Shown here piece by piece: positions 28,951 to 39,171 of a stretch of DNA of 64,000 nucleotides. Position 1 is the stretch's first letter; each line of letters begins with the position of its first letter. A program made the position numbers and the translations under genes. The DNA is from an uncultured Kangiella sp. Its GTDB lineage: Bacteria > Pseudomonadota > Gammaproteobacteria > Enterobacterales > Kangiellaceae. The stretch is from positions 62,001-126,000 of the forward strand of contig CANNDL010000006.1 in NCBI GenBank assembly GCA_947503435.1, read 5' to 3'. Below the pieces are notes generated by a model. It did no database searches. It saw only the letters and a list, made by a program, of their open reading frames with translations, and was not told the origin of the DNA.

Positions 28951-30321
28951 ATGACTATAAACGATTCCGTAAGTAATCCTGCTACTGATTCTTTGATACG
29001 ATTTAAGCGTGCCGACGGTTTTGCTGTCAATAAAGCATTGTTCTTGGCTGCTTGGAAAGTGTGGTTTAAACGCTTTGCTGATAAACATTCTAGTGGCGCT
29101 TTACAAGATTGGAAGTTCGCTAAATTACCGATTGGTGCTAGCGATAACTCTCTGAGTGATTTAATTCGTGAAGAAAAGCGTTTCAGTTTAGAGGTTTTGT
29201 GCCGAATGATGGTGCCTTGGTCTTATCGCAATGACCGTCAGGTGGATGATGTATTTTTGCGGGACTACAAGGTTTTATTCGAACTGAGCAGTTTATCTGA
29301 TGAAGATGGCCATGAGCAGATGGCGGCTAATTTATCTGCGAGTGCTTTGCAGATTTGGAATGCGATGAGTTTTGCTGAGCAAGACGATTATATGGCCTAT
29401 GCTGAAGCACGCGTTCAAGCGGATATTGAAGTTCGATCAAAAGATCCGATAGTGCTCGATGATCAAGGTATCGAGTTGATCGGCGAAGACACTTACCCGC
29501 CGTATATTCCTAATAAAGACGCCAAGGAAATCGAATTTGTTCGAGCCATGGTAGATTGGATTCAAGACGCACCGTTTCAGGCTTACTATTTAAAACAACC
29601 TGCCGGAGATACGGTTTCAGGTTGGGATAATCGCTTATTGGCATTCTTTTGGCCTAAACCGCGGGTTGGCTATTCGCTTCATCACGCCACTCTGAACCCA
29701 TTGTATTATCGAGCTAATGAGTTAGCTCGAACTTTGGATAAAGGTGAATCCTGGGATCAGGAATGGCAAGATATGGCGGTAAAAACGGCTAACGAATTAT
29801 TTCAAATTAGCGGTACTCCGCAAAAAGATGTGACTATCGAAAACGTGAATGCAGTAATAGAGGCTGCAGTGCATGGTGACGAACACTCAAAGGCTAAAAT
29901 GAATTCTGGCTGGTCTTATTTGGCGGCAGTTTGCACCGATCATCTCAATAGCCAAGTAGGGCGCTTACCAATGGCTACTTGGAATAGCCGAATTGCAGCT
30001 AGTGTTATTTCGCGATTGGACTTTTTGCTTGCAGAAGCCGGCATTACCGAGCTTGAGGGGCGCTTTGATGGCGTTGGCACCATTCCAGGTTGGGGCGGCA
30101 CTAGACCACGTCAATACAGTTTGGAATGGCCAAATGGTTATCGTTCTTGGAAAACACAAGTCAGAGCCAGTCGCTTAATTGGTCAAATGGCTTATATTCT
30201 CAACAATGATGAAACGAGTGAGGGTAATCGTAAATACCCAAAAATGCCATTAGCAGCTGGTGGCAAAGGTGATTGGACTGTAAGAGGAGTGCAGGGTGTT
30301 TTATTTGGTGATGGTTATTAA
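28951..30321 (+). CDS. Unrecognised 456-residue cytosolic protein
   Basis: A full-length, well-formed open frame with an ordinary codon style, no signal peptide and no transmembrane helix. The protein is rich in Trp and Tyr (WDNRLLAFFWPKPRVGY, NSGWSYLAAVCTDHL, TWNSRIAASVISRLDFLLAEAG, WPNGYRSWKTQVRASRLIG). I cannot place it in a family. The WNSRIA.S...RLD phrase followed by a basic C-terminal region makes me suspect a DNA-glycosylase (OGG-type) fold protein, but this is only a lead. It is divergent from mfd, with an inverted repeat before its start, and convergent with the HD-GYP gene (18 nt between stops). Confidence 0.7.
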   Translation: MTINDSVSNPATDSLIRFKRADGFAVNKALFLAAWKVWFKRFADKHSSGALQDWKFAKLPIGASDNSLSDLIREEKRFSLEVLCRMMVPWSYRNDRQVDDVFLRDYKVLFELSSLSDEDGHEQMAANLSASALQIWNAMSFAEQDDYMAYAEARVQADIEVRSKDPIVLDDQGIELIGEDTYPPYIPNKDAKEIEFVRAMVDWIQDAPFQAYYLKQPAGDTVSGWDNRLLAFFWPKPRVGYSLHHATLNPLYYRANELARTLDKGESWDQEWQDMAVKTANELFQISGTPQKDVTIENVNAVIEAAVHGDEHSKAKMNSGWSYLAAVCTDHLNSQVGRLPMATWNSRIAASVISRLDFLLAEAGITELEGRFDGVGTIPGWGGTRPRQYSLEWPNGYRSWKTQVRASRLIGQMAYILNNDETSEGNRKYPKMPLAAGGKGDWTVRGVQGVLFGDGY

Positions 30322-30339
30322 ATCTTGCTAATTTAGAGC

Positions 30340-31590
30340 TTAAAAAGCCGAAACATTAAGTCTATCAGCGATGTATCGCTTCATATCCATGCCTAAGCTT
30401 CCATCGGGTAATGAGCCGGCAATTTTATATTCTGCACCATCTTGATCTTTGGCACCTTCTTGTAAATCAACTATCAAGGGTGAGCGCATTTTTCCATGTT
30501 TATTATAAATCAGCTCTATCTTAGGCGATAATTTTGATTTAGATTCAGTAGAAACCACCATTGCAATTTCACCATTCGTCATTTTCACCAATGAACCAGC
30601 AGGATAGATTCCCACCATTTTGATAAATGCCTTGGCCAAGCTCGGATCAAACTGTTTACCGGCCTTTTCATAAATCTCTTTCAGGGCTAAACGAGGCGAC
30701 CTAGACTTAACGTGAGATATTTCGTGAGTCATATCATCATACGAGTCGACAATTGAGACGATTCTAGTAAATAAAGATAGCGGAGAATTGCGTCTTTTTG
30801 CAGGATAACCCTGGCCATCTGGTCTTTGATGGTGATTTAAAGCGACTTCTTTAATGATGGGTTCGAGGCTGGTATCTGCATGAAGCAGTTCATACCCTAA
30901 TGCGGTATGCCTCTCCATAACGCGTTTTTCAGCTTCGGTAAATCTGGTGCGTTTGGTTAAAATCTCATCTGGAATTCGGGTTTTACCGATATCATGTAAT
31001 AGAGCCGCAATCCCTAGCTGCTCTAATTCTTGACGATGCAGACCGACATAATGGCCCAATGCGATAGAAAGTACCGCTACACGTAAACTATGATTGGCTT
31101 CTACAGCTGAAGTATCTTGAATTCGGGTTAGCCAAAAGAGTGCATTGGCATTAGAAACAATACTGGTAATACACTTGGCAACAACAGATTGCGTCTCTTT
31201 GATATTGATGGTTCTATGATTTTTAGCGCTATTGAAGATACTTTCCATATGACGTCTGGCTTGAAAATAGACGCTATGCGCTCTAGCTAATTCATTATCA
31301 AGCTCAGTTTTAGCCTGAAGCCCGCGAATTTTTCGAGTGAAGGCTTTTTTATTGGCCAAGGAAGGCTTAAATTCAGGAAGTTGGTGGTCATTACTTAAAG
31401 CTAGCGAACCGCTATAGTCGTGCTCGATATAGACAAACTTACAATATTTTTGCAGTACTTGAATTTCGAAATCATCTTTGATTTCTAGCCCTTGCAAAGT
31501 AAAAGGCAGATCAGTCCAGGGTCGATCTAACTCGACAACGTTCATGCCCACTTCTAAGGCAAGGACTGAAATTTTAGTTTTTACTAACAC
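30340..31590 (-). CDS. HD-GYP cyclic di-GMP phosphodiesterase with N-terminal DUF3391
   Basis: A 416-residue protein. Residues about 5-90 match DUF3391 (VLALEVGMNVVELDRPWTDLPF). The HD-GYP domain covers about 165-350 with NHSLRVAV, the HD in LLHDIGKTRIPDEIL, RHTALGYELL, and HHQRPDGQGYP, which holds the GYP signature. HD-GYP enzymes hydrolyse cyclic di-GMP to GMP. All metal-ligand positions I can check are intact, so it should be active. It would oppose the diguanylate cyclase at 12453. There is no membrane segment and no receiver domain, so the N-terminal DUF3391 probably carries the input. Confidence 0.92.
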   Translation of the reverse strand: MLVKTKISVLALEVGMNVVELDRPWTDLPFTLQGLEIKDDFEIQVLQKYCKFVYIEHDYSGSLALSNDHQLPEFKPSLANKKAFTRKIRGLQAKTELDNELARAHSVYFQARRHMESIFNSAKNHRTINIKETQSVVAKCITSIVSNANALFWLTRIQDTSAVEANHSLRVAVLSIALGHYVGLHRQELEQLGIAALLHDIGKTRIPDEILTKRTRFTEAEKRVMERHTALGYELLHADTSLEPIIKEVALNHHQRPDGQGYPAKRRNSPLSLFTRIVSIVDSYDDMTHEISHVKSRSPRLALKEIYEKAGKQFDPSLAKAFIKMVGIYPAGSLVKMTNGEIAMVVSTESKSKLSPKIELIYNKHGKMRSPLIVDLQEGAKDQDGAEYKIAGSLPDGSLGMDMKRYIADRLNVSAF

Positions 31591-31813
31591 AAATGACCTA
31601 TTTGATAACTAGCTCTATAGCACTATGACAACTCTATCACAAAACTACAGGATTACAATAGATTAAAAATCATACTCAGGGTAGTTGAAGCCATTGATTT
31701 CGCTAAGTTTTTGATTTAATTGTATAAAAATGTGTCAAAAAAATTAACACTATTTTCGTTGGCATTTTTAAGATCAATTACTTAGCTAAATAGTCTGGGA
31801 ATGATCTTTATTT

Positions 31814-32386
31814 TCAGTGCTCTGAAACTAGGCTTAATGTAGCCTCATATCGAGGTTTTTGATGTCTTTCTAGATTATAAGTCAATTGTTTAGACTCCGG
31901 ATCATAGCTAAGAGTCCAAACATTGCTTTGTGCTGCTGGAATCAGTTGAGCAGTATGCTCATCGGCTAAAAAGTGTTGCTTTAAATTAGTACCCTTTGAG
32001 TTCTTATATTCGCCAGCATAACCACCATACATGGTGACTTCGTCTGGAGTTCCATCTTTGTGCCGGTGATCGTGCTTGAGTAAAAGGCCTTGGCTAGTAT
32101 TTGTTATAATCCAAGTTCGTGATTTGTCTTCGCCAACGCTAAAGGGAATACGGATTTCATTGTTAGTGCAAGATTTAAAATGAGCGACCAGCTTTTTACC
32201 CGCAAAATCGTGATCAGGATCAAGCGGGTAGCTTGTCTTACCGACAAAGGTTTTACCACATAACTCAAGAAGGCTTTTATAGTAACTATCGGGTGATGTT
32301 TCTAGCTTTATTTCTTCTGTTGATGCGCAGGCCATTATTAAAACGCATAAAGTGCTAAGAGTTAGAGTTTTGAATATGGAGTTCAT
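31814..32386 (-). CDS. Putative lipoprotein of unknown function
   Basis: A 190-residue protein with a lipoprotein signal peptide and lipobox (LCVLIMAC, Cys at about residue 20, then ASTEE). The mature part is about 170 residues of likely beta-rich sequence (LDPDHDFAGKKLVAHF, RTWIITNTSQGLLLKHDHRHKDG). I do not recognise the family. Ser/Thr after the Cys rather than Asp suggests outer-membrane sorting. Its start is 2 nt after the crotonase stop, so the two form an operon. Confidence 0.7.
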   Translation of the reverse strand: MNSIFKTLTLSTLCVLIMACASTEEIKLETSPDSYYKSLLELCGKTFVGKTSYPLDPDHDFAGKKLVAHFKSCTNNEIRIPFSVGEDKSRTWIITNTSQGLLLKHDHRHKDGTPDEVTMYGGYAGEYKNSKGTNLKQHFLADEHTAQLIPAAQSNVWTLSYDPESKQLTYNLERHQKPRYEATLSLVSEH

Positions 32387-32388
32387 TA

Positions 32389-33174
32389 TTAATCCTTGTA
32401 AGAAATATTTTTGCCTTGTTGACGTTTAACGGCAATGGATTGATTTTTACCAAGCAAGATTTTTATTTGCGACAGAGTTTCACTAGCCAGAATATAACGA
32501 TCAAAGTCTTGCCAACGCTTATGATACAGTTTTTTAACGGCTTTTACGGTATCTGGCGAACGCTGTTTAATTTCTTCAGCGAATTCCTCTGCTGCTTTGA
32601 TTGGCTTCTCTGCAACTTCACTAATAAGGTTTAATTGCAGTGCTTGCTCGGCAGTTAATTCTTTTGCCGTCATGGTCAATCGCATGGCCTGATCTTTACT
32701 CATGCAATCTCGCAGAGAAAGTGTGCCTGACATATCAGGTATTAATCCCCACTTAGATTCCATAATTGATAGAGAGCAGTGTGGTGCCGCTATACGGTAA
32801 TCTGCCCCTAAAGCGATTTGCATACCACCACCCCAGCATCGACCATGGATAGCGGCGATTACTGGAATTTTTAGTCGGCGCCAGCCAATCGAGACTTTTT
32901 GCGCTAAGTTTGCATTGCCAGGTAGCCACTTCCAAAGCAGCCTAAGCGCCGACCATCTATTGCTCATCACTGATTTAATATCGAGCCCAGAACAGAAGTC
33001 TTCGCCATGGCCACTTAAAATCACTGCTCGAATAGATTTATCTGCTCGAATTTGTGTTTGTGCAGCAGCAATGGCCTTAAACATAGCCATATCGAGAGCA
33101 TTATGCTTATCTGGCCGATTTAAGTAGACGTAAGCGATCTGATTTGAGACTTTAACTTCAACTCGAGATGACAT
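32389..33174 (-). CDS. Crotonase/enoyl-CoA hydratase family protein
   Basis: A 261-residue crotonase-fold protein starting at ATG 33174 (MSSRVEVKV), which has a GAG-type site; the in-frame extension to 33249 is hydrophobic, unlike the family, and rejected. The oxyanion-hole blocks are AVILSGHGEDFCSGLDIKSV and IHGRCWGGGMQIALGADYRIA. The first catalytic glutamate of enoyl-CoA hydratases (GGG.E) aligns with Gln (GGGMQIA), while the second is kept (SIMESKWGLIPD). It may therefore be an isomerase or another crotonase rather than a hydratase. It is the first gene of a pair with a lipoprotein. Confidence 0.82.
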   Translation of the reverse strand: MSSRVEVKVSNQIAYVYLNRPDKHNALDMAMFKAIAAAQTQIRADKSIRAVILSGHGEDFCSGLDIKSVMSNRWSALRLLWKWLPGNANLAQKVSIGWRRLKIPVIAAIHGRCWGGGMQIALGADYRIAAPHCSLSIMESKWGLIPDMSGTLSLRDCMSKDQAMRLTMTAKELTAEQALQLNLISEVAEKPIKAAEEFAEEIKQRSPDTVKAVKKLYHKRWQDFDRYILASETLSQIKILLGKNQSIAVKRQQGKNISYKD

Positions 33175-33305
33175 AGCTAACTCATTATTTTTAAAGCAAA
33201 AATTGTATTTGTATGCGCTAATAATTGCACATGGAGCAAAACAATACAATCTTATACTGATTAGATGGATTTAATGGTTAATTCTTAGACCATTTACCGC
33301 TATAA

Positions 33306-33333
33306 TTGCCCGCTTTGATTTTGCTTTTAATAT
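33306..33333 (+). promoter_or_regulatory. Candidate promoter of the ribF-ileS-lspA-fkpB-ispH operon
   Basis: TTGCCC (33306-33311), a 16-nt spacer and TAATAT (33328-33333), ending 16 nt before the ribF ATG. A weak to moderate match by eye. Confidence 0.4.
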
Positions 33334-33349
33334 AAGGCTTAGACCCTTA

Positions 33350-34282
33350 ATGCGACTGATCCGTGGCCTCTATAATTGTCCTGAACAGCTTTTTAACAAT
33401 GGCTGTGTCGCAACTATTGGAAATTTCGACGGCGTTCATATAGGTCATCAAGCCATTATTAATAAGTTGACCGCTAAAGCCCAAGCTTTGTCATTGCCAA
33501 GTGTGGTGGTGTTATTTGAGCCTCATGCTCAAGAGTTCTTTCGACCTCAACAGGCACCTGCAAGATTGTTTAAGCTAACTGATAAGTTGCAAGCACTAAA
33601 AAGTCTTGGCGTGAGTTATGTTCTTTGTTTGCGTTTTAACGAAGAGTTAGCGAACTTATCAGCTCAAGACTTTGTGCGCAGAGTCTTGAATGAACGCTTA
33701 AGAGTTAAACATTTATTTATTGGTGACGATTTTCGATTTGGTCATCAACGACAGGGTGATTTTGAGTTATTAAAAAGTTATGATTTTACGGTTGAAGCTA
33801 ATCAATCGGTGACCTCTAATTTAGAAGGGGAAACCATTCGTATTAGTAGTAGTTTTGTTCGTGAGTTAATCGAGCAAAATCGATTTGATTTGGTCGCAGT
33901 AGCTTTAGGGCATAACTATCGTATCAATGGCAAGGTAGCTCATGGCGATAAACAGGGTAGAACCATTGGCGTGCCCACGGCCAACATTGCCTTAAAAAGA
34001 CTTAAGAGCCCTTTAAAAGGCGTCTATGCCGTAAAAATTCATGGAGTGACTGATCGAGTTTTATTAGGCGTTGCCAATATCGGTCGTAAGCCAACATTGA
34101 AAGATACAAGTGAGCGATTAGAAGTACACATTTTTGATTTTGATCAAAACATTTATGGCAATCGGTTAAGCATCGAGCCCGTTGCAAAAATTCGCGATGA
34201 AAAAAAGTTTGAATCGGTTGAGACATTAAAACTCCAGATCAGAAATGATATAGAAATAGCACAAGATATTTTAAAAAGATAA
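33350..34282 (+). CDS. ribF: Bifunctional riboflavin kinase / FAD synthetase
   Basis: A 310-residue RibF that phosphorylates riboflavin to FMN and adenylates FMN to FAD. The nucleotidyltransferase domain has IGNFDGVHIGHQAII (about 23-37) and the later FIGDDFRFGHQRQGD. The riboflavin kinase domain follows from about 185 with HGDKQGRTIGVPTANI and GVANIGRKPT. It leads the conserved ribF-ileS-lspA-fkpB-ispH operon. Confidence 0.95.
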   Translation: MRLIRGLYNCPEQLFNNGCVATIGNFDGVHIGHQAIINKLTAKAQALSLPSVVVLFEPHAQEFFRPQQAPARLFKLTDKLQALKSLGVSYVLCLRFNEELANLSAQDFVRRVLNERLRVKHLFIGDDFRFGHQRQGDFELLKSYDFTVEANQSVTSNLEGETIRISSSFVRELIEQNRFDLVAVALGHNYRINGKVAHGDKQGRTIGVPTANIALKRLKSPLKGVYAVKIHGVTDRVLLGVANIGRKPTLKDTSERLEVHIFDFDQNIYGNRLSIEPVAKIRDEKKFESVETLKLQIRNDIEIAQDILKR

Positions 34283-34321
34283 ACAGAATTTAAAATTGGG
34301 AACAACCAAACTGAGAAGACT

Positions 34322-37120
34322 ATGAGTGATTATAAAAACACTTTAAATTTACCAAAAACGCCTTTTGAAATGCGCGGTAGCTTACCGCAGCGTGAACCAA
34401 AGGCATTGGCGCAATGGGCAAAAAAAGATCTTTACGGCATGATCCGTAAAGCACGCACAGGTCGCGAGCAATTTATATTGCATGATGGCCCGCCGTATGC
34501 AAATGGTAATATCCATATTGGTCATTCAGTAAATAAAATTCTAAAAGACATGGTTATCAAGAGTAAAACCTTAAGTGGTTTCGACTCGCCTTATGTTCCT
34601 GGTTGGGATTGCCATGGTTTACCAATTGAAAATAACGTTGAGAAAAAAGTTGGCAAAGCAGGCGTGAAAGTAACTCATGCTGAATTCCGTGAAAAGTGCC
34701 GCCAATATGCGCATAAACAAGTCGATGCTCAGCGTGAAGATTTTATTCGTTTGGGCGTTCTTGGGGAGTGGGATAACCCTTACCTAACGATGGATTTCGG
34801 ATTTGAAGCCAATATTGTACGCGCTTTATCAAAGCTGGTAGATAATGGTCATTTGAAAAAAGATGCCAAACCAGTTTATTGGAGTGTAGTAGGCGGCTCA
34901 TCATTGGCTGAAGCCGAAGTTGAATATCAAGATAAAACTTCTTACTCGATATATGTTCGTTATCCGTTAGCAGGCAACAATGGTTTTATGAGTGCTTTTG
35001 GCAATCCAGAAGTATCAGGTGATACATCAGTCGTTATCTGGACGACTACACCTTGGACCCTTCCTTCGAGCCAAGCGGTAACGGTTCATGAAGAATTAAA
35101 TTATGTGCTAGTACATGCTAATGATGAGAATTTCGTATTGGCAGAAGCACTAGTTGAAAGCGTAATGAAAGAAGCTGAAATTGAAGACTTTACAGTTATT
35201 GCTTCTTGTAAAGGTGCTGATTTAGAAAACTTAAGCGTACAGCATCCTTTTTATGATAAAACATTGCCTGTTATTTGCGGTGAGCACGTTACTACAGAAA
35301 CCGGTACTGGTTTGGTACATACTGCGCCAGATCATGGCCCAGACGATTTTGTGGTGGGTAAAAAGTATGGCTTAACAGTTTTAAATTATGTTATGGCAAA
35401 CGGCGTATTTAATGATGAAACGCCTATTTTTAACGGTCAGCACGTTTATAAAGTCGATCAGCCTGTGGTTGATTTGTTAATTGAAAACGGCCGTTTATTA
35501 CATCAAGATAAATTGCGCCATTCATACCCGCACTGTTGGCGTACCAAAACCCCATTAATTTTCCGCGCAACACCGCAATGGTTTATTTCGATGGACCAAA
35601 ACGGCTTGCAGTCAAAAGCGATGGAAGAAATTAAAAAGGTAAAATGGGTTCCAGAGTGGGGTGAAGCTCGTATCGAATCCATGATGGAGTCTCGTCCTGA
35701 CTGGTGTATTTCTCGTCAAAGAACTTGGGGCGTGCCATTGTGTTTGTTTATTGATAAACAATCTGGCCTACCGCATCCTGATTCAGCAGAGCTTATGGCC
35801 AAGGCCGCAGAAAAAATCGAACAAACTGGTATCCAGGCTTGGTATGACTTGGATGCCTCTGAATTAGTTGATGCCGATAAATATGAAAAAATCGATGATA
35901 CTTTAGATGTCTGGTTCGATTCAGGGGTTACTCATTATTGTGTGCTAGCAGCGCGTGACTATTTAAACCGTCCTGCAGATTTATATTTAGAAGGCTCGGA
36001 TCAGCATCGCGGATGGTTCCAATCATCATTACTAACGTCCGTTGGCATTTATGAAGAAGCGCCTTACAAGCACTGTTTAACTCATGGTTTTGTAGTCGAT
36101 AAAGACGGCAAAAAAATGTCTAAATCCTTAGGCAATGTCATTGCGCCTAAAGATGTCATCAACAAATTTGGTGCTGATGTGCTGCGTTTATGGGTTTCCT
36201 CTGCGGATTATCGTGGTGAAATGACAGTCTCTGATGAAATCATTAAAAGAACGGGTGATACCTATCGCCGTATTCGTAATACCTCACGTTTCTTACTTTC
36301 CAATTTGGAAGGCTTTAATCCGCAGACGGATTTAGTTGCGGCTGAAGATATGATTGCTCTTGATCGTTGGGCGGTTGATAAAGCATTAACGGCGCAGAAA
36401 GAAATTATCGAGGCTTACGAAAACTATAATTTTTGGGTGGTAGCACAAAAAATTCAACATTTCTGCTCGATTGATATGGGTTCTTTCTACTTAGATATCA
36501 TTAAAGATCGCCAGTACACTGCGAAAAATGGCTCATTGGCTCAGCGCTCATGCCAAACGGCTATGTACCATATCATCGAAGCTTTATCTCGCTGGATGGC
36601 ACCTATTTTAAGTTTCACTGCTAATGAAATTTGGCAATACATTCCTACGCCCAAAAGTGGAGAACGTGAAGACAATGTGTTCATCGCAGAATGGTATCAA
36701 GGTTTATTTGCATCTGAAAAACTTGTCCTTTCTCAAGATGACTGGATGACAATTTCAGCAGTTAAAACCGAAGTGAATAGAGCATTAGAAGCTAAGCGTA
36801 AAGACGGTGTTATTGGAGGTTCTTTAGAAGCTGAAGTTACTCTTTTTGTGAATGATAAATTATTTAACACTTTATCAAAACTTGAAGACGAACTTCGCTT
36901 TGTCACCATCACATCGCAAGCAAAATTAAAGCAAGGCTCTGATGGGGAAAATACTGATTTAGAAGGACTATCATTAGTTATAGAAAAGTCTTTGGCTAAT
37001 AAGTGTGATCGATGTTGGCACTACCGTGAGGATGTTGGTTCTAATCTTGAGCATGAAACTATTTGTAATCGCTGTGTTGAAAATGTATCAGGTGATGGCG
37101 AAGTAAGGAAGTTTGCTTAA
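34322..37120 (+). CDS. ileS: Isoleucyl-tRNA synthetase
   Basis: A 932-residue class I synthetase. [18 protein letters not shown] carries the HIGH motif (about 57-70) and [13 protein letters not shown] the KMSKS motif (about 597-609). The editing domain lies between, with the [10 protein letters not shown] block. The C-terminal zinc finger [11 protein letters not shown]...ICNRCVENV is the bacterial IleRS type. Full length. The start is 39 nt after ribF and its last base overlaps the lspA start (TAATG). Confidence 0.97.
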   Translation: MSDYKNTLNLPKTPFEMRGSLPQREPKALAQWAKKDLYGMIRKARTGREQFILHDGPPYANGNIHIGHSVNKILKDMVIKSKTLSGFDSPYVPGWDCHGLPIENNVEKKVGKAGVKVTHAEFREKCRQYAHKQVDAQREDFIRLGVLGEWDNPYLTMDFGFEANIVRALSKLVDNGHLKKDAKPVYWSVVGGSSLAEAEVEYQDKTSYSIYVRYPLAGNNGFMSAFGNPEVSGDTSVVIWTTTPWTLPSSQAVTVHEELNYVLVHANDENFVLAEALVESVMKEAEIEDFTVIASCKGADLENLSVQHPFYDKTLPVICGEHVTTETGTGLVHTAPDHGPDDFVVGKKYGLTVLNYVMANGVFNDETPIFNGQHVYKVDQPVVDLLIENGRLLHQDKLRHSYPHCWRTKTPLIFRATPQWFISMDQNGLQSKAMEEIKKVKWVPEWGEARIESMMESRPDWCISRQRTWGVPLCLFIDKQSGLPHPDSAELMAKAAEKIEQTGIQAWYDLDASELVDADKYEKIDDTLDVWFDSGVTHYCVLAARDYLNRPADLYLEGSDQHRGWFQSSLLTSVGIYEEAPYKHCLTHGFVVDKDGKKMSKSLGNVIAPKDVINKFGADVLRLWVSSADYRGEMTVSDEIIKRTGDTYRRIRNTSRFLLSNLEGFNPQTDLVAAEDMIALDRWAVDKALTAQKEIIEAYENYNFWVVAQKIQHFCSIDMGSFYLDIIKDRQYTAKNGSLAQRSCQTAMYHIIEALSRWMAPILSFTANEIWQYIPTPKSGEREDNVFIAEWYQGLFASEKLVLSQDDWMTISAVKTEVNRALEAKRKDGVIGGSLEAEVTLFVNDKLFNTLSKLEDELRFVTITSQAKLKQGSDGENTDLEGLSLVIEKSLANKCDRCWHYREDVGSNLEHETICNRCVENVSGDGEVRKFA

Positions 37121-37674
37121 TGGCTTTAAAGCAATTTATAAAAGATAACTTTAAGCCTTTAAAATTTAAAGACTCTGGCTTTCTTTGGTTATGGCTTACA
37201 GTTTTGGTTTTTATCGCTGACTATTGGACAAAGCAGTGGGCGGATAAAGAACTCGCACCTGCGTTTTTTGGCCCTGCAATAGAGGTTATGCCTTATTTTA
37301 ATTTAAAGCTAGCTTATAACGAAGGCGCGGCTTTTAGCTCTTTTGAAGGCATGACCTTCATGCTGATTGCATTACCCATAGTTATAGTTATCGCTTTGAT
37401 ATTGTGGATGTGGCAGACCCCTAAGTCGAAAAAATTAATCAATACTGGCCTAGCATTAATTCTCGGTGGTGCTTTCGGCAATATTTATGATCGAATTTTT
37501 AATGATGGCAAAGTCATTGATTTCATCGATTGGTATATTGTTTGGGATGGCATGGAAAAGCACTGGCCGACATTTAATATAGCCGATAGTGTTATTATGA
37601 TTGGTGTTGGTTTGTTGATTATTGATGCTATTAAAAACCCTGAGCCCAAAAAGCAAAAGATAAAGAAAAAATAA
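37120..37674 (+). CDS. lspA: Lipoprotein signal peptidase (signal peptidase II)
   Basis: A 184-residue inner-membrane aspartyl protease that cleaves prolipoproteins. Four transmembrane helices are visible. The catalytic aspartates are in GNIYDRIFNDGKVIDFIDWY and FNIADSVI. The C-terminus is a very basic tail (NPEPKKQKIKKK). Its ATG overlaps the ileS stop by one base. Confidence 0.95.
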   Translation: MALKQFIKDNFKPLKFKDSGFLWLWLTVLVFIADYWTKQWADKELAPAFFGPAIEVMPYFNLKLAYNEGAAFSSFEGMTFMLIALPIVIVIALILWMWQTPKSKKLINTGLALILGGAFGNIYDRIFNDGKVIDFIDWYIVWDGMEKHWPTFNIADSVIMIGVGLLIIDAIKNPEPKKQKIKKK

Positions 37675-37675
37675 T

Positions 37676-38107
37676 ATGCAAATCAAAACAGATTCAAAAG
37701 CTTTAGTGCATTTTAATGTATTATTAAAAGATGGCTCTGCCGCAGATTCCACGCGGGTGGATGGCAAACCAGTTTGGTTTGTTTTTGGTGATGGTAGTTT
37801 AACTGACTCATTAGAATCGCAGTTGCTCGGCATGGAAAAAAAGCAAACCAAGAAATTTGAAATTGATGGAAGTGATTTATTTGGTCCGGTAAACCCGGAC
37901 AATATTCATTATATGGATATCGATCAATTCCCTACCGATTTAAAGTTAGAAGAGGGTGCCATCATTGCTTTTGAACAAATGGGTGGCGGTTCCATTCCAG
38001 GCATGATTAGAGGTATTCAGGGTCATTCGGTTAAAGTTGATTTTAATCATCCACTTGCTGAACAAGAAGTTATCTTGGAAGTAGAAATTTTAGAGGTTAA
38101 AGCTTAA
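37676..38107 (+). CDS. fkpB: FKBP-type peptidyl-prolyl isomerase (FkpB/SlpA family)
   Basis: A 143-residue SlyD/FkpB-type isomerase. The first FKBP segment is [22 protein letters not shown], an insert-in-flap follows, and the chain ends [19 protein letters not shown]. It is short and lacks the metal-binding His-rich tail of SlyD. Position between lspA and ispH is that of fkpB (slpA). It starts 1 nt after lspA and overlaps ispH by one base. Confidence 0.9.
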   Translation: MQIKTDSKALVHFNVLLKDGSAADSTRVDGKPVWFVFGDGSLTDSLESQLLGMEKKQTKKFEIDGSDLFGPVNPDNIHYMDIDQFPTDLKLEEGAIIAFEQMGGGSIPGMIRGIQGHSVKVDFNHPLAEQEVILEVEILEVKA

Positions 38108-39036
38108 TGGAAATTATATTAGCTAATCCGCGTGGTTTTTGCGCAGGTGTTGATCGTGCAATCGAAATTGTGAATCGAGCCATCGAGATATTTGGTGCGC
38201 CAATTTATGTTAAACATGAAGTGGTGCATAATAAATTTGTAGTCGATGGTTTGCGTGACAAAGGTGCAGTTTTTATTGAAGACTTAAATGAAGTGCCACG
38301 CGATTCGACTCTGATTTTTAGTGCTCATGGCGTGTCACAACAAGTTCGAAAAGACGCCAAGGAGCGAAACTTAAAAGTATTTGATGCTACCTGTCCGCTT
38401 GTTACTAAAGTGCATATGGAAGTGGCTCGCCACAGCCGCCGTGACGAAGAGTGTGTTCTTATTGGGCATAAAGGTCATCCAGAAGTGGAAGGCACTATGG
38501 GACAGTATGACAATTCCGATAAAGGTATTTATTTGATTGAAGATACTGCAGATGTGGAAAAGCTTGAAGTTATTGATTCATCAAAACTTTTTTACGTTTC
38601 TCAAACGACTCTTTCTGTAGATGATACACAAAAGATAGTGGAAGCATTAAAACAAAAGTTCCCTAAAATTAATGGGCCGAAAAAAGACGATATTTGCTAC
38701 GCCACTCAAAATCGTCAAGATGCGGTTAAACAATTGGCAAAAACTTGTGAATTAATATTGGTGGTTGGTGCTAAAAACTCCTCGAATTCCTCGCGCTTAC
38801 AAGAATTAGCGGTAACAAAAGGCCGTCGATCTTACTTAATTAATAATGCTACTGAGATTCAAACAGAGTGGCTGCATGGGATTAACACGGTTGGAGTTAC
38901 TGCAGGAGCATCAGCCCCAGAGGTATTAGTAACGGATGTTATTGATTTTCTTGAAAAAAACGGCGGTAAAAAGGTGCAGGAGTCGGACGGAGTCGAAGAA
39001 AGTATAGTGTTTGTTTTACCTGCTGAACTTCGATAA
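38107..39036 (+). CDS. ispH: 4-hydroxy-3-methylbut-2-enyl diphosphate reductase
   Basis: A 309-residue iron-sulfur enzyme catalysing the last step of the MEP isoprenoid pathway. The cluster cysteines are in [12 protein letters not shown] (Cys 12), [11 protein letters not shown] and [10 protein letters not shown]. The conserved acid-base block [13 protein letters not shown] is present. TAATG overlap with fkpB implies coupling. The product feeds prenyl diphosphates to enzymes such as the IspB at 8868. Confidence 0.96.
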   Translation: MEIILANPRGFCAGVDRAIEIVNRAIEIFGAPIYVKHEVVHNKFVVDGLRDKGAVFIEDLNEVPRDSTLIFSAHGVSQQVRKDAKERNLKVFDATCPLVTKVHMEVARHSRRDEECVLIGHKGHPEVEGTMGQYDNSDKGIYLIEDTADVEKLEVIDSSKLFYVSQTTLSVDDTQKIVEALKQKFPKINGPKKDDICYATQNRQDAVKQLAKTCELILVVGAKNSSNSSRLQELAVTKGRRSYLINNATEIQTEWLHGINTVGVTAGASAPEVLVTDVIDFLEKNGGKKVQESDGVEESIVFVLPAELR

Positions 39037-39059
39037 ATGTGAAAGTCGTCCTATAAATA

Positions 39060-39083
39060 AGCCGATATAACCACTTATCGGCT
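39060..39083 (+). terminator. Weak terminator-like hairpin after ispH
   Basis: AGCCGATA (39060-39067) pairs with TATCGGCT (39076-39083) around an 8-nt loop, 24 nt after the ispH stop, but only a poor T-run follows. It may give partial termination between the ribF operon and the pilin cluster. Confidence 0.45.
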
Positions 39084-39125
39084 CAATTCTACCAATTATC
39101 CGATAATATAAGCCCTTGAATTACT

Positions 39126-39146
39126 ACTCAATTATAGTTATTGAGT
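39126..39146. promoter_or_regulatory. Palindrome upstream of pilin cluster A
   Basis: ACTCAAT (39126-39132) and ATTGAGT (39140-39146) around a 7-nt spacer, ending 26 nt before the first pilin ATG. A possible operator; no partner is identified. Confidence 0.4.
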
Positions 39147-39171
39147 TGATAAATTAATAAACAGGGCTCTA

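Noticed and set aside
33175-33249. N-terminal extension of the crotonase to 33249
   Set aside because: The added residues (CFAPCAIISAYKYNFCF) do not fit the family, and ATG 33174 with its GAG site starts exactly at the conserved N-terminus.
17901-33349. Genomic island or prophage between murJ and ribF
   Set aside because: No integrase, transposase, attachment repeat, tRNA or phage gene was seen and most genes are housekeeping or catabolic.
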